The notes: generated by a model not told the origin, from the sequence alone. Positions 23,149 through 30,182 are shown, numbered from the stretch's first letter. The stretch: DNA of 36,762 bases from Anaerolinea sp. (GCA_020047815.1 JAIFNG010000092.1:1-36762); one strand, 5' to 3'. Made by a program: numbers and translations.

Positions 23149-24414
23149 CTACTCTTCCAACGCGTCAGCTACCATCTGAGACAGTCCAGCGACTTTCCAA
23201 TCCAACTTGAAATGGTCAACACTGTCTGTAAATTGCAGGCGGCAGTTGGAACAGGTCATTGAAACCGTCTTCGCGCCGACTGCATTCACCTGATCAATTT
23301 TCAACTCAAACGAGGCATAGCGGACAGGGTCAGCGGCTTTGACCGCGATCACGCCGCCACCGCCACCACAACAAACAGACTCTTCACGGTTAGGGGTCAT
23401 TTCGGTAAACGAATTGGGAGCCAGAACCTTGAGGATATCGCGCGGCTCCTGAATATGCCCGCCCTTGCGCTGAATCTTACATGCATCATGGAAGGTGATC
23501 TTGCCGCCATTATCGAAGAATCCCGGTTTGATCTTGATCCGCCCGCTACCCACCAATTCGCCCAACACACCAGTGATATGAATGACATCAAAATTGCTGG
23601 CTTCAGGAATCCAATTGGCGGCATGCCACCGAAGGGCATCATAAGCATGTCCACACTCAGTCACTACAATGCGCTTAACCCCCAAATCCTTCGCGCCATC
23701 AAGAACACGGTTAAGGAATAATTTCGTGTGTTCTTCGCTGCCTTCGTAGAAACCAAAATTGACGATTTCACGCGCCTTACTGCTTACTGTCCATTTTTCG
23801 CCAGCTTTGTTAAGGATTTTTGCAATCGCAGCAACGTTGGCAGGGAATTTCATCACCTCGATGGAGGAGAATACAACCATCGTAGTTGCGCCCTTCACGT
23901 CCCGTGGAATTTCAACTTCCCATTCATCAGCAACCCATTCGAGGCGTTGATCCCACACGGTGTCAGTCATACCCAGCGGGCTTCCTTCATTGACCTGCTT
24001 GGTCACCGCAGCAGCCAAATCAGCAGGAATGACTTCCGCCGCAGCAAGACCAGCGCGCATTCCATGCAACAATGAACCGATATCAATACCCATTGGGCAA
24101 ACCATCGAGCATTTATTACAAACGGTGCAGGCTTCGTAGTTTAAATCACTCCAGTGAGCGAGGTCTTCGTCAGTCACGCGTTTGTCCAAACCCAAAGTGG
24201 CTTTTACACCACCAATAATTGTGAACCGTTGTTCATAAGCGCGACGCAAGAGCTCCATCTTCCAAACAGGCGCATACTCAGGATTGCCAGTTGCCTGGTA
24301 GAAATGACAGGCTTCAGCACACATACCGCAGCGTGTACAGGCCTCCAATTGCGCCGCCACCCAGCCCCCTGTTTCATGGACGAAGGCTTCCATTGCTTTT
24401 TCAGTTGTAGACAT
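23149..24414 (-). CDS. Isp2-like HdrD/DsrK-family Fe-S protein of the hydrogenase
   Basis: The ~421-residue protein has two ferredoxin-type cluster motifs near the N-terminus (CTRCGMCAEACHFYQ and CTVCNKCSMVCPMG) and two CCG-type domains, the second with ESVCCGGGGG and SMTCSNCRLQF. This is the architecture of HdrD and DsrK, which bind a noncubane Fe-S centre acting on disulfides. In Isp hydrogenases this subunit carries electrons between the membrane subunit and a partner. Three ATG codons stand in a row after AGGAGGTGA; the third (24414) has the best spacing. It lies 13 bases after isp1 and 10 before hynL. Confidence 0.9.
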   Translation of the reverse strand: MSTTEKAMEAFVHETGGWVAAQLEACTRCGMCAEACHFYQATGNPEYAPVWKMELLRRAYEQRFTIIGGVKATLGLDKRVTDEDLAHWSDLNYEACTVCNKCSMVCPMGIDIGSLLHGMRAGLAAAEVIPADLAAAVTKQVNEGSPLGMTDTVWDQRLEWVADEWEVEIPRDVKGATTMVVFSSIEVMKFPANVAAIAKILNKAGEKWTVSSKAREIVNFGFYEGSEEHTKLFLNRVLDGAKDLGVKRIVVTECGHAYDALRWHAANWIPEASNFDVIHITGVLGELVGSGRIKIKPGFFDNGGKITFHDACKIQRKGGHIQEPRDILKVLAPNSFTEMTPNREESVCCGGGGGVIAVKAADPVRYASFELKIDQVNAVGAKTVSMTCSNCRLQFTDSVDHFKLDWKVAGLSQMVADALEE

Positions 24415-24427
24415 CATCATTCACCTC

Positions 24428-25105
24428 CTACACAGCCACGCCGCGCTTACCAAATTCTTGTCCATGAATGGCGCGCGAAAAGAAGTAGAACACAAAGTGG
24501 GAAATTCGGCTCAATGGAATCCAGATCATTAGCACGTCCACGGTAATCATGTGACGGGCATACAGCGCTTCATAAGAACCGCCAATATGATGGGTCATCA
24601 TGTATCCAGTCAGCATTGGCAGGAACACGAACAGCCATGCAAAGAATTCGGCAGGACCAGAGATCAATTTTAGTACAGGATGAATACGCCGATTGATCAG
24701 TAAAATCACCATGGCGATAATTCCAATGGCGGACATCCAATCCACAATTGGCAAAGGCAGGGTTGCCCAACCAAAACCGATCAGACTCTTCCAAACCAGC
24801 ATGTGGGGGGTGCCCAAAATAATGACAACGAACAGGCTGAGATGGAATAGACCACCGCCGATGTAGATCAACGGGTTGCGATTGAATGTATTTTTGACCC
24901 AGGGAATAAATGGCCAGATCAGGAAGGCTTTTAAAAAGGTAACAACTACACCTTTGGTTTTGCTTCCCATCGGGGAGACTCGGTCCCTGCTCCAACCAAG
25001 GCTTATCACGCTAAAAAGGCGAAACGCCAGCCCAAACAGCATGAACAGCAATGCAAAATAGAAGAATGGACCACGCGCAAATTCCAAAACTGCTTGCGAG
25101 TTCAT
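24428..25105 (-). CDS. Isp1-like membrane cytochrome b subunit
   Basis: The 225-residue integral membrane protein resembles NarI/DsrM-type di-haem cytochrome b subunits with about five membrane helices. Candidate haem-ligand histidines lie within the helices (GGLFHLSLFV, MMTHHIGG, RHMITVDVLM and SRISHFVFYF). It would link the periplasmic-side hydrogenase to the quinone pool and to the Isp2 subunit. The ATG overlaps the hynS stop (TAATG), so translation is coupled. Position between hynS and isp2 is the defining Isp operon order. Confidence 0.88.
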   Translation of the reverse strand: MNSQAVLEFARGPFFYFALLFMLFGLAFRLFSVISLGWSRDRVSPMGSKTKGVVVTFLKAFLIWPFIPWVKNTFNRNPLIYIGGGLFHLSLFVVIILGTPHMLVWKSLIGFGWATLPLPIVDWMSAIGIIAMVILLINRRIHPVLKLISGPAEFFAWLFVFLPMLTGYMMTHHIGGSYEALYARHMITVDVLMIWIPLSRISHFVFYFFSRAIHGQEFGKRGVAV

Positions 25106-26220
25106 TATGAACCTCCTTTTTTAGCTTTCTTCCTGGACTGATTGACAAGTGCTGCGCCAATTCCCAGCGCTGCACCCGCGCCCACGGCAGCACCAACCGC
25201 TGCGACCGTTGGGCGATCTAACGGGGCAGACTGACCCTGGTAGAACCCGCCACCATCCCAGAAATTCGGTTCGGAGCAGCCAAGACATGGATGCCCTGAT
25301 TGAACGGGGAATGACAGGCCTTGATCCCATTTAATGGATGCGCAGGCATTGTAGGTTGTCGGTCCCTTGCAACCCAACTTATATAAGCAGTGACCTTCCC
25401 GAGCGCCTTCATCATCGAAAGAAAGCGCAAACTTTCCAGCTTCGTAGAATGGACGGCGCAAACAACGATCATGAACGGTCTTACCATAGAAAGTCTTGGG
25501 GCGATTAAGGTTATCAAGTTCAGGCAAAGTTCCGAAAATGGCAAAGTGAGCAATCGTGCCAGTGGTGGCTTCGGGGATCGCAGGACAACCCGATATATTG
25601 ACAACAGGCTTGTCCGTGATGATCTCCCAAACACCCTTGGCATCAGTTGGATTCGGCTTGGCTTTTGGAAGTCCACCATAAGCAGCACAATTACCTACTG
25701 CAATAATTGCTGCCGCGCCAGACGCCGCTTCCTTTAAATGCTCAAGAGCCGTACGTCCACCAATGACACAATATGCGCCATCATTCGCCAAGGGGATACT
25801 ACCCTCCACAACAAGGATATATTGCCCGGCATACTTTTTCATGGCTTCTTGCTTCGCCTGCTCCACTTGATAACCTGCCGCCGCAGAGAGGGTTTCGTGG
25901 TATTCAATTGTGAGGGTATTGAGAACCAGATTCGTCAGACTGGGTGAGACACTGCGAGAGACAGCTTCAGTGCAACCAGTGCAATCCTGAAATTCAAGCC
26001 AAATGACTGGCAGCCGCATTTTGGTCTCAAGCGCATGTAAAATCGCATGCTCTGTTTGTGCACCGCGTACTGGTGTGCCTAGAGACATGGGTAATCCGCT
26101 CTCCTGCAATGGCGGAAGTTGCATTCCCATGGCAGCGGCTAATAAACCGCTTAATTTCAAGAAATCACGTCTTGAAACTCCCTTATCAACAAGATTTTTT
26201 TTAATCGTTTCTTCGGGCAT
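25105..26220 (-). CDS. hynS: [NiFe] hydrogenase small subunit with Tat signal and C-terminal anchor
   Basis: The 371-residue protein starts with a twin-arginine signal (GVSRRDFLKLSGLLAAAMG), so the folded heterodimer is exported. Cysteines for three Fe-S clusters are visible: proximal (EFQDCTGCTEA, GNCAAYGGLP, SGCPAIPE), distal (HDRCLRR, GHCLYKLGCKG) and medial (NACASIKW, HPCLGCSEP). The proximal site has the ordinary C-T-G-C spacing without the extra cysteine of oxygen-tolerant enzymes. A glycine/alanine-rich hydrophobic stretch near the C-terminus (TVAAVGAAVGAGAALGIG) may anchor it in the membrane. The ATG at 26220 follows TTGGAGGAG; an upstream TTG at 26232 is less likely. Confidence 0.95.
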   Translation of the reverse strand: MPEETIKKNLVDKGVSRRDFLKLSGLLAAAMGMQLPPLQESGLPMSLGTPVRGAQTEHAILHALETKMRLPVIWLEFQDCTGCTEAVSRSVSPSLTNLVLNTLTIEYHETLSAAAGYQVEQAKQEAMKKYAGQYILVVEGSIPLANDGAYCVIGGRTALEHLKEAASGAAAIIAVGNCAAYGGLPKAKPNPTDAKGVWEIITDKPVVNISGCPAIPEATTGTIAHFAIFGTLPELDNLNRPKTFYGKTVHDRCLRRPFYEAGKFALSFDDEGAREGHCLYKLGCKGPTTYNACASIKWDQGLSFPVQSGHPCLGCSEPNFWDGGGFYQGQSAPLDRPTVAAVGAAVGAGAALGIGAALVNQSRKKAKKGGS

Positions 26221-26267
26221 GTTCTCCTCCAAATAATTTCAACTATTACCTTGGCTGGAATGGCAAT

Positions 26268-26714
26268 TTAGGAACAGGAAATATTATCGGCTTCCAACTT
26301 GGCTTGGTAGGCAGCAATGCCATCTGCGCCAGTGGCAAGGGAACCTTTATCGGCATCCCAATTAGCAGGTTTGATCTCAGCGATCCAGCCTTCACCATAA
26401 GGATCACGCGAAACAAAGTTTGGGTCAGCGGCTAATTTTTCATTACCCCGCAGCAAGGTCCCGGTTACCGGTGCAGGTACGGGGCCAACGAACTTGCTGC
26501 TCTCCACGGTGGCTACACTTTTTCCCTGCATGATTTCCTGTCCAATATTTTTTGCTTTGACGGTGACACCCGCCAGATTGGAACCAGCCAGTTTGGCAGC
26601 AACAGCCGTCATCCCTATGCGAATAATTCCGTCTTCCATTGGTTTTGCCCAGACGTGTTTATCAATCAGGTAATACAGGTCGTCGGGAAGGTTACATCCT
26701 CTAACTTCAGTCAT
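26268..26714 (-). CDS. GcvH-like lipoyl carrier protein next to hydrogenase
   Basis: The 148-residue protein is a second H-protein-like lipoyl carrier. The lipoyl-lysine hairpin is VATVESSKFVGPVPAPVTG with Lys74, and the conserved DPYGEGWIAEIKPANW follows. Unusual features are a Cys near the N-terminus (VRGCNLPDD), a long C-terminal helix, and a terminal ISCS with another Cys. No glycine-cleavage partner is present. It sits between a DsrE-family gene and hynS in the same orientation, which suggests it carries sulfur or electrons on its lipoyl arm rather than methylamine. The ATG at 26714 has AAAGGAG 6 bases upstream. Confidence 0.85.
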   Translation of the reverse strand: MTEVRGCNLPDDLYYLIDKHVWAKPMEDGIIRIGMTAVAAKLAGSNLAGVTVKAKNIGQEIMQGKSVATVESSKFVGPVPAPVTGTLLRGNEKLAADPNFVSRDPYGEGWIAEIKPANWDADKGSLATGADGIAAYQAKLEADNISCS

Positions 26715-26732
26715 ATTCAACTCCTTTTATTA

Positions 26733-27101
26733 TTAGAAGGTCATTGTGGTCTTGGCGTCTTCAGCCAGCTGCCACATATAAGCGCCGCCAACCATCTTGA
26801 TGCCGTCGATCAAGTCCTCAGGTTTAAGGTCGTGAAGTTCAGTGGAGGCAGTACAAGCGGTGAATTTTACGCCTGCATCCATCGCATCCTGAATGAAGCC
26901 GCTGACCGGTTTTCCGCCCGCTTTGGGGAATACGGTTTCAGCCATCCCCTTTTTAAGCAGGAGAGTGCCATCAATTGTGAAGAACATGGTTACTTCGTAC
27001 TCCATCGCCGCAGCGAGCGTGGCGAAGAAGAAGGGAGTGGCACAGCGGCGCGGAGTGTCTGGTCCGCTGGTCATTACAATAAGAATTTTTTCGTCAGCCA
27101 T
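26733..27101 (-). CDS. DsrE-family sulfur-carrier-like protein
   Basis: The 122-residue protein has the DsrE/DsrF fold: KILIVMTSGPDTPRRCATPFFFA at the start, a hydrophobic second strand EVTMFFTIDG, and a late cysteine, Cys83 in FTACTASTELHDL, at the position used for persulfide binding in DsrE-like proteins. Cys20 is a second candidate. Such proteins shuttle sulfane sulfur together with TusA. The frame extends upstream to 27197, but the ATG at 27101 follows AGGAG and begins the fold. It lies between dsrE2 and the lipoyl carrier. Confidence 0.83.
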   Translation of the reverse strand: MADEKILIVMTSGPDTPRRCATPFFFATLAAAMEYEVTMFFTIDGTLLLKKGMAETVFPKAGGKPVSGFIQDAMDAGVKFTACTASTELHDLKPEDLIDGIKMVGGAYMWQLAEDAKTTMTF

Positions 27102-27120
27102 TTGAATATCTCCTATTTTT

Positions 27121-27600
27121 TTAGAAAGTAAGGGCAATCGCATCGTCAGCGGCAAATTCAATGAATGCCGCGGCGCCTGCGACCTCAACACCATCAATCA
27201 GGTCTTCTTTTTTAATACCCATCACGTCCATGCTCATCTGGCAGGCGATGATGCGCACTCCGCTTTCAATGGCTATTTCAAGTAGCTCACTGAGCTTGGC
27301 AACATTAGCCTTTTTCATCCATCCATTCATCATACCGGTGGCGACCGCAGTCATACCAGGTAATACACCTATGATATTAGGAACAGAAATGCCAGGGATT
27401 GGCTGAGGCATGGCCGGATTCGCTATCGGTGAGACTTGCAATTTATCGGCGTTACCTTTTTTTATGATTTCCAAGCCATAAAAAGTAAAGAATATTGCCA
27501 CTTCCATGTCCATAGCAACAGCCGCAGTAGCGAGAATGAGAGGTGGATAACCCGCATCCAGACTGCCATGCAATGAGATGATTGCCATTCGTTTTGCCAT
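27121..27600 (-). CDS. DsrE2-like protein
   Basis: The 159-residue protein belongs to the DsrE/DsrF/DrsH-like group that includes DsrE2. Visible are the N-terminal strand RMAIISLHGSLDAGYPPLIL, a hydrophobic middle region (NIIGVLPGMTAVATGMMNGW) that may touch the membrane, and the reactive cysteine Cys120 in VRIIACQMSMDVMGI. In sulfur oxidisers DsrE2 is encoded with TusA and rhodanese and takes part in sulfane-sulfur transfer. It starts the transcript that continues into dsrE, the lipoyl carrier and the hydrogenase; a terminator separates it from tusA. Confidence 0.85.
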   Translation of the reverse strand: MAKRMAIISLHGSLDAGYPPLILATAAVAMDMEVAIFFTFYGLEIIKKGNADKLQVSPIANPAMPQPIPGISVPNIIGVLPGMTAVATGMMNGWMKKANVAKLSELLEIAIESGVRIIACQMSMDVMGIKKEDLIDGVEVAGAAAFIEFAADDAIALTF

Positions 27601-27710
27601 TTTTTCTCCTTAATAAACTAATACATTGGTTGCTTCAGCACACTCTTTGACGAAATGTGGTTCCTTCTAGAATTATTTAAGACAACTTCAGTCACCTTTA
27701 GCTGATTACA

Positions 27711-27754
27711 GCCAAATAAAAAACCTGCCGAAAACGGCAGGTTTTTTATTTGGC
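27711..27754 (-). terminator. strong intrinsic terminator at the end of tusA
   Basis: Two 20-base arms (27711-27730 and 27735-27754) pair perfectly around an AAAA/TTTT loop, with a GC-rich CCTGCCG core flanked by A and T runs on both sides. It begins within the last codons of tusA. It should end the regulator-tusA transcript and insulate the dsrE2-hydrogenase transcript, which must then have its own promoter in 27601-27710. Confidence 0.88.
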
Positions 27755-27982
27755 TCTCTTGATGTAGAAGGTAAACTTCCCGGAATCTTCTTCATGCCCA
27801 ACCAGTTCATGACCGGTCTTGGAAGTCCACGCCTGGATGTCGGGTAATGAGCCCGGGTCGGTCGCGATCATTTTAAGCACTTGTCCAATCTGCAAGCCAT
27901 CCACCGCCTTCTTGGTTTTCAAAATCGGCATTGGGCACGCAAGACCACTACAATCGAGTTCCTGATCAAAATTGAAAGACAT
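27746..27982 (-). CDS. tusA: TusA sulfur-carrier protein
   Basis: The 78-residue protein is a TusA/SirA/YedF-type sulfur carrier. Cys16 in LACPMPILKTKKA is the persulfide-forming residue, and the rest of the small two-layer fold is present (VLKMIATDPGSLPDIQAW). Cys11 is also near the active loop. TusA passes sulfane sulfur to DsrE proteins, and here dsrE2 and dsrE lie just downstream. It follows the PocR-domain regulator by 21 bases and ends in a strong terminator, so regulator and carrier form a two-gene unit. Confidence 0.93.
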   Translation of the reverse strand: MSFNFDQELDCSGLACPMPILKTKKAVDGLQIGQVLKMIATDPGSLPDIQAWTSKTGHELVGHEEDSGKFTFYIKRAK

Positions 27983-28003
27983 TTTATTCTCCTTTAAGGT
28001 TTG

Positions 28004-28753
28004 TTAGTTTAGTGCACTCATCTCGGCGATTTGCCGTAAACGACCCATAAGGTTGACACGTTCAGAACTGATCTGTTCAAAAGTGGTGGCAACACGCTCC
28101 AGCCACCCGCTGATCTTCGAAAGCTTCCGCCCATCGAGCGCAGAGATCTGCCTTGATGCCTGAAGAAGCAGGTCTTCGCTGATATGATATTTTTGGGCAA
28201 GGGCTTGAATTCGTTCCTTTTCCTCCTGAGGATCAGGCTCTTCCACATAGAACTGACCAGCGATCAAAATGGCGATCAGCTCGCTTTGTACTTCAATGCG
28301 GGCGCGTGCATATTGCAAACCGGCATGGCAGGTTGTAAATTCTGGAGCTGTCTTTTCCTGGTTGACAAGTTTGGTCCATGATTCGCTGCAAGCCGCCCGT
28401 CCCTCATCACTTCCCATAATCAGTTTACAGAAATCACATGAATTACTAACACGCGTCAGGGCAATACCATCCTTATCCGCTGTTACAACACCAACTTCGG
28501 CGACTTCGGCAAACACATCCTGCATAGGCTGCACACAATGCAAAGGCAGTATGTTCTTGGGCAATGGGCCTTCCAATTCATTTACCCTCGAAGTAGTGCC
28601 CGTCAGAATATCATTTACTTCACGTGCCGGAAAACGCCAATGTTGACCGACTTTCACACCTGTCAAACGCCCATCTTTAAGCATCCGATAGATCGTGGTA
28701 CGGTCTACGTTAAGTAAATCTTGAACTTGTTTTGCAGTTAGGAGGTTGTCCAT
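28004..28753 (-). CDS. transcriptional regulator with excisionase-type HTH and PocR sensory domain
   Basis: The protein begins with a MerR/BldC-like helix-turn-helix of the excisionase type (LTAKQVQDLLNVDRTTIYRM with KVGQHWRFP as the wing). A PocR-type sensor domain follows (about residues 85-200) with Cys-rich motifs SNSCDFCKLIMGS, RAACSESWTKL and TTCHAGLQYARA, which could bind a metal or Fe-S cluster, or a small ligand. From 28753 it has 249 residues. An in-frame ATG at 28840 with a GGGG-containing ribosome site would add 29 low-complexity residues; I prefer 28753 because the intervening DNA is a phased repeat array. It is cotranscribed with tusA. Confidence 0.82.
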   Translation of the reverse strand: MDNLLTAKQVQDLLNVDRTTIYRMLKDGRLTGVKVGQHWRFPAREVNDILTGTTSRVNELEGPLPKNILPLHCVQPMQDVFAEVAEVGVVTADKDGIALTRVSNSCDFCKLIMGSDEGRAACSESWTKLVNQEKTAPEFTTCHAGLQYARARIEVQSELIAILIAGQFYVEEPDPQEEKERIQALAQKYHISEDLLLQASRQISALDGRKLSKISGWLERVATTFEQISSERVNLMGRLRQIAEMSALN

Positions 28754-28767
28754 ATTTTGTTTACTAT

Positions 28768-28802
28768 TTGCATTAGTTTGCAATTGTTTGCAACAACTTG
28801 CC
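28768..28802 (-). promoter_or_regulatory. four direct repeats with exact 10-bp phasing, likely operator
   Basis: On the plus strand TTGCA starts at 28768, 28778 and 28788, and TTGCC at 28798, so the copies repeat every 10 bp on one face of the helix. The minus strand reads TGCAA in tandem just before the preferred start of the PocR/HTH regulator. BldC-type HTH proteins are known to bind tandem direct repeats head to tail. A TATACT -10-like element lies at 28805-28810 on the minus strand. Autoregulation is inferred. Confidence 0.5.
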
Positions 28803-28884
28803 ATAGTATATTGATGTAATCCCTTGCGCGGTAGTGCCATTTATCACCCCTGATATGACAAATGTAATAAATATATGGCAAGTT
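28795..28884. promoter_or_regulatory. widely spaced 11-bp inverted repeat in divergent promoter region
   Basis: AACTTGCCATA at 28795-28805 and TATGGCAAGTT at 28874-28884 are perfect reverse complements 68 bases apart. The left copy adjoins the phased TTGCA array. The placement, upstream of the regulator and on the side of the divergent XRE-cupin gene, suggests paired binding sites for one regulator with DNA looping. The long AT-rich remainder to 29089 shows no gene. Confidence 0.4.
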
Positions 28885-29031
28885 TCCATTAGTTCCCTCA
28901 AAATCGACTCACCAACCTGAACATGAACTAAACGGGCATAAGCTACATACCATCAATCATTTATGATTTTTTGTAACAAAATATGCGGTTTATAAAATTC
29001 ATGCTTTAAACACATTAAATTAGTAATCTTA

Positions 29032-29060
29032 TTGATTAAATGTTAGTTTTATACTATAAT
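29032..29060 (+). promoter_or_regulatory. sigma-70-type promoter of the XRE-cupin regulator
   Basis: TTGATT (29032-29037) and TATAAT (29055-29060) are separated by 17 bp, the ideal spacing. The octamer ATTAGTAA occurs on both sides, at 29019-29026 and 29061-29068, and could be an operator for autoregulation. The start codon follows at 29090. Confidence 0.65.
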
Positions 29061-29089
29061 ATTAGTAACGACATAAAAAAGAGGTTTCC

Positions 29090-29767
29090 ATGTCATCAGA
29101 TGAAACGCTTACCAGAAAAACCACTTTAATCCCCAAAAAAGATAAGGTTCTAAAAAACATCGGACCGTTTAGTTTTATTTCAAACGATGAGATCAGTGTC
29201 GGTCAACGCTTGCACGAGATCCGGATGGTGCGAGGTCTTTCCATGCGGTCACTTTCAGAAATGAGTGGGTTAAATATCAACACCCTTAGCCTGATTGAAA
29301 ACGAACGCACCTCCCCCAGCGTGAGTACTCTCCAGCAATTAGCACAAAGTCTGCAAGTACCAATCGGTGATTTTTTTGCAACAGAAAATGGGACCAAAGA
29401 GTTGATTTATCAAAAGAACGGTCAGCGTGCTAAGGTGGCGTTCAAACACAGTACGATTGAAGATCTTGCATTGGGAATGCCGCATTTCGGCGCCGAACCG
29501 TTAATCGTAACCTTGAAACCAGGTGCGGACAGTGGAAAAAATCCCATCGTCCATACCGGGCGCGAATTTGTCTTTTGTATCGAAGGTCACATTGCCTATA
29601 CAGTCGACAACCGGGAATATGCGCTGGAACCCGGCGACAGCCTGGTCTTTGAAGCATACCTGCCGCACCATTGGAAAAATACCTCAACTGCTCCATCGCG
29701 CATCTTGCTAATGCTCTGTCCCATGGATGTCCGGGACAATCCCACTGAACGTCATTTTTCAAGATAA
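29090..29767 (+). CDS. XRE-family transcriptional regulator with cupin domain
   Basis: The 225-residue protein has a helix-turn-helix of the XRE type at about residues 37-92 (RLHEIRMVRGLSMRSLSEMS and SLIENERTSPSVSTLQQLA) and a C-terminal cupin barrel at about 135-210 (HTGREFVFCIEGHIAYTV and LEPGDSLVFEAYLPHHWKN). This HTH-cupin class senses small molecules through the barrel. Histidines of the metal site are partly present. A GAGG site precedes the ATG. It is divergent from the PocR/HTH regulator and upstream of a small unknown gene and an AhpD-like gene, its possible targets. Confidence 0.9.
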   Translation: MSSDETLTRKTTLIPKKDKVLKNIGPFSFISNDEISVGQRLHEIRMVRGLSMRSLSEMSGLNINTLSLIENERTSPSVSTLQQLAQSLQVPIGDFFATENGTKELIYQKNGQRAKVAFKHSTIEDLALGMPHFGAEPLIVTLKPGADSGKNPIVHTGREFVFCIEGHIAYTVDNREYALEPGDSLVFEAYLPHHWKNTSTAPSRILLMLCPMDVRDNPTERHFSR

Positions 29768-29858
29768 ATATATAGGAAAACGCATTTTATTGGAGGCCCG
29801 GTATGGCCCCAAAGGTTACTCTCCAATGACTCTTCTCATATCTGAAAAGGAGGTTCTA

Positions 29859-30182
29859 ATGAGTACATCGTTTACTATCACCCCGGTGGAAAAAGGTGTT
29901 ATGCGCTGTCGTCACACAGCTGCATTTCAACCCAGTGATGTGCAATCCCTTGCCAACTTCCTGAACAATTATCGAGGCAAACTACTGATTGACCTGACTG
30001 GCTCAACAAGCGAAGAATGTTCACGTCACCTTCAGCAATTTCGTCCGATGATGCCCATTACAGCTATCTTTGGAGCTGACATAGACCCAGCCATTCTGGA
30101 AATCTCAGAAAGCTATTACGCCCACCCAGTCCGCTACTTCAAATCAGAGGCTGAGGCTTTGAACTGGCTACATAACCAATAA
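29859..30182 (+). CDS. small uncharacterised protein, possibly STAS/SpoIIAA-like
   Basis: The 107-residue protein is soluble and without obvious catalytic motif. The segment RGKLLIDLTGSTSEECSRHL followed by ITAIFGADIDPAILEISES and a C-terminal helix with EALNWL resembles a SpoIIAA/STAS-like alpha-beta fold, but I cannot assign it firmly. The ATG at 29859 is preceded by AAAAGGAGG at the right distance, so earlier in-frame starts are rejected. It is 91 bases after the XRE-cupin regulator and could be in its operon. Confidence 0.6.
   Translation: MSTSFTITPVEKGVMRCRHTAAFQPSDVQSLANFLNNYRGKLLIDLTGSTSEECSRHLQQFRPMMPITAIFGADIDPAILEISESYYAHPVRYFKSEAEALNWLHNQ

Noticed and set aside
26268..26714. Glycine cleavage system H protein as a housekeeping call
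   Set aside because: No gcvT or gcvP is near either H-like gene, and the context is sulfur relay, hydrogenase and lipoate ligation. The family label GcvH-like is kept without the pathway.
28731..28802. CRISPR-like array from repeated TTTGCA units
   Set aside because: The units are 5-6 bases long with 10-bp spacing. CRISPR repeats are about 23-37 bases with unique spacers, and no cas gene is present. A phased operator fits better.
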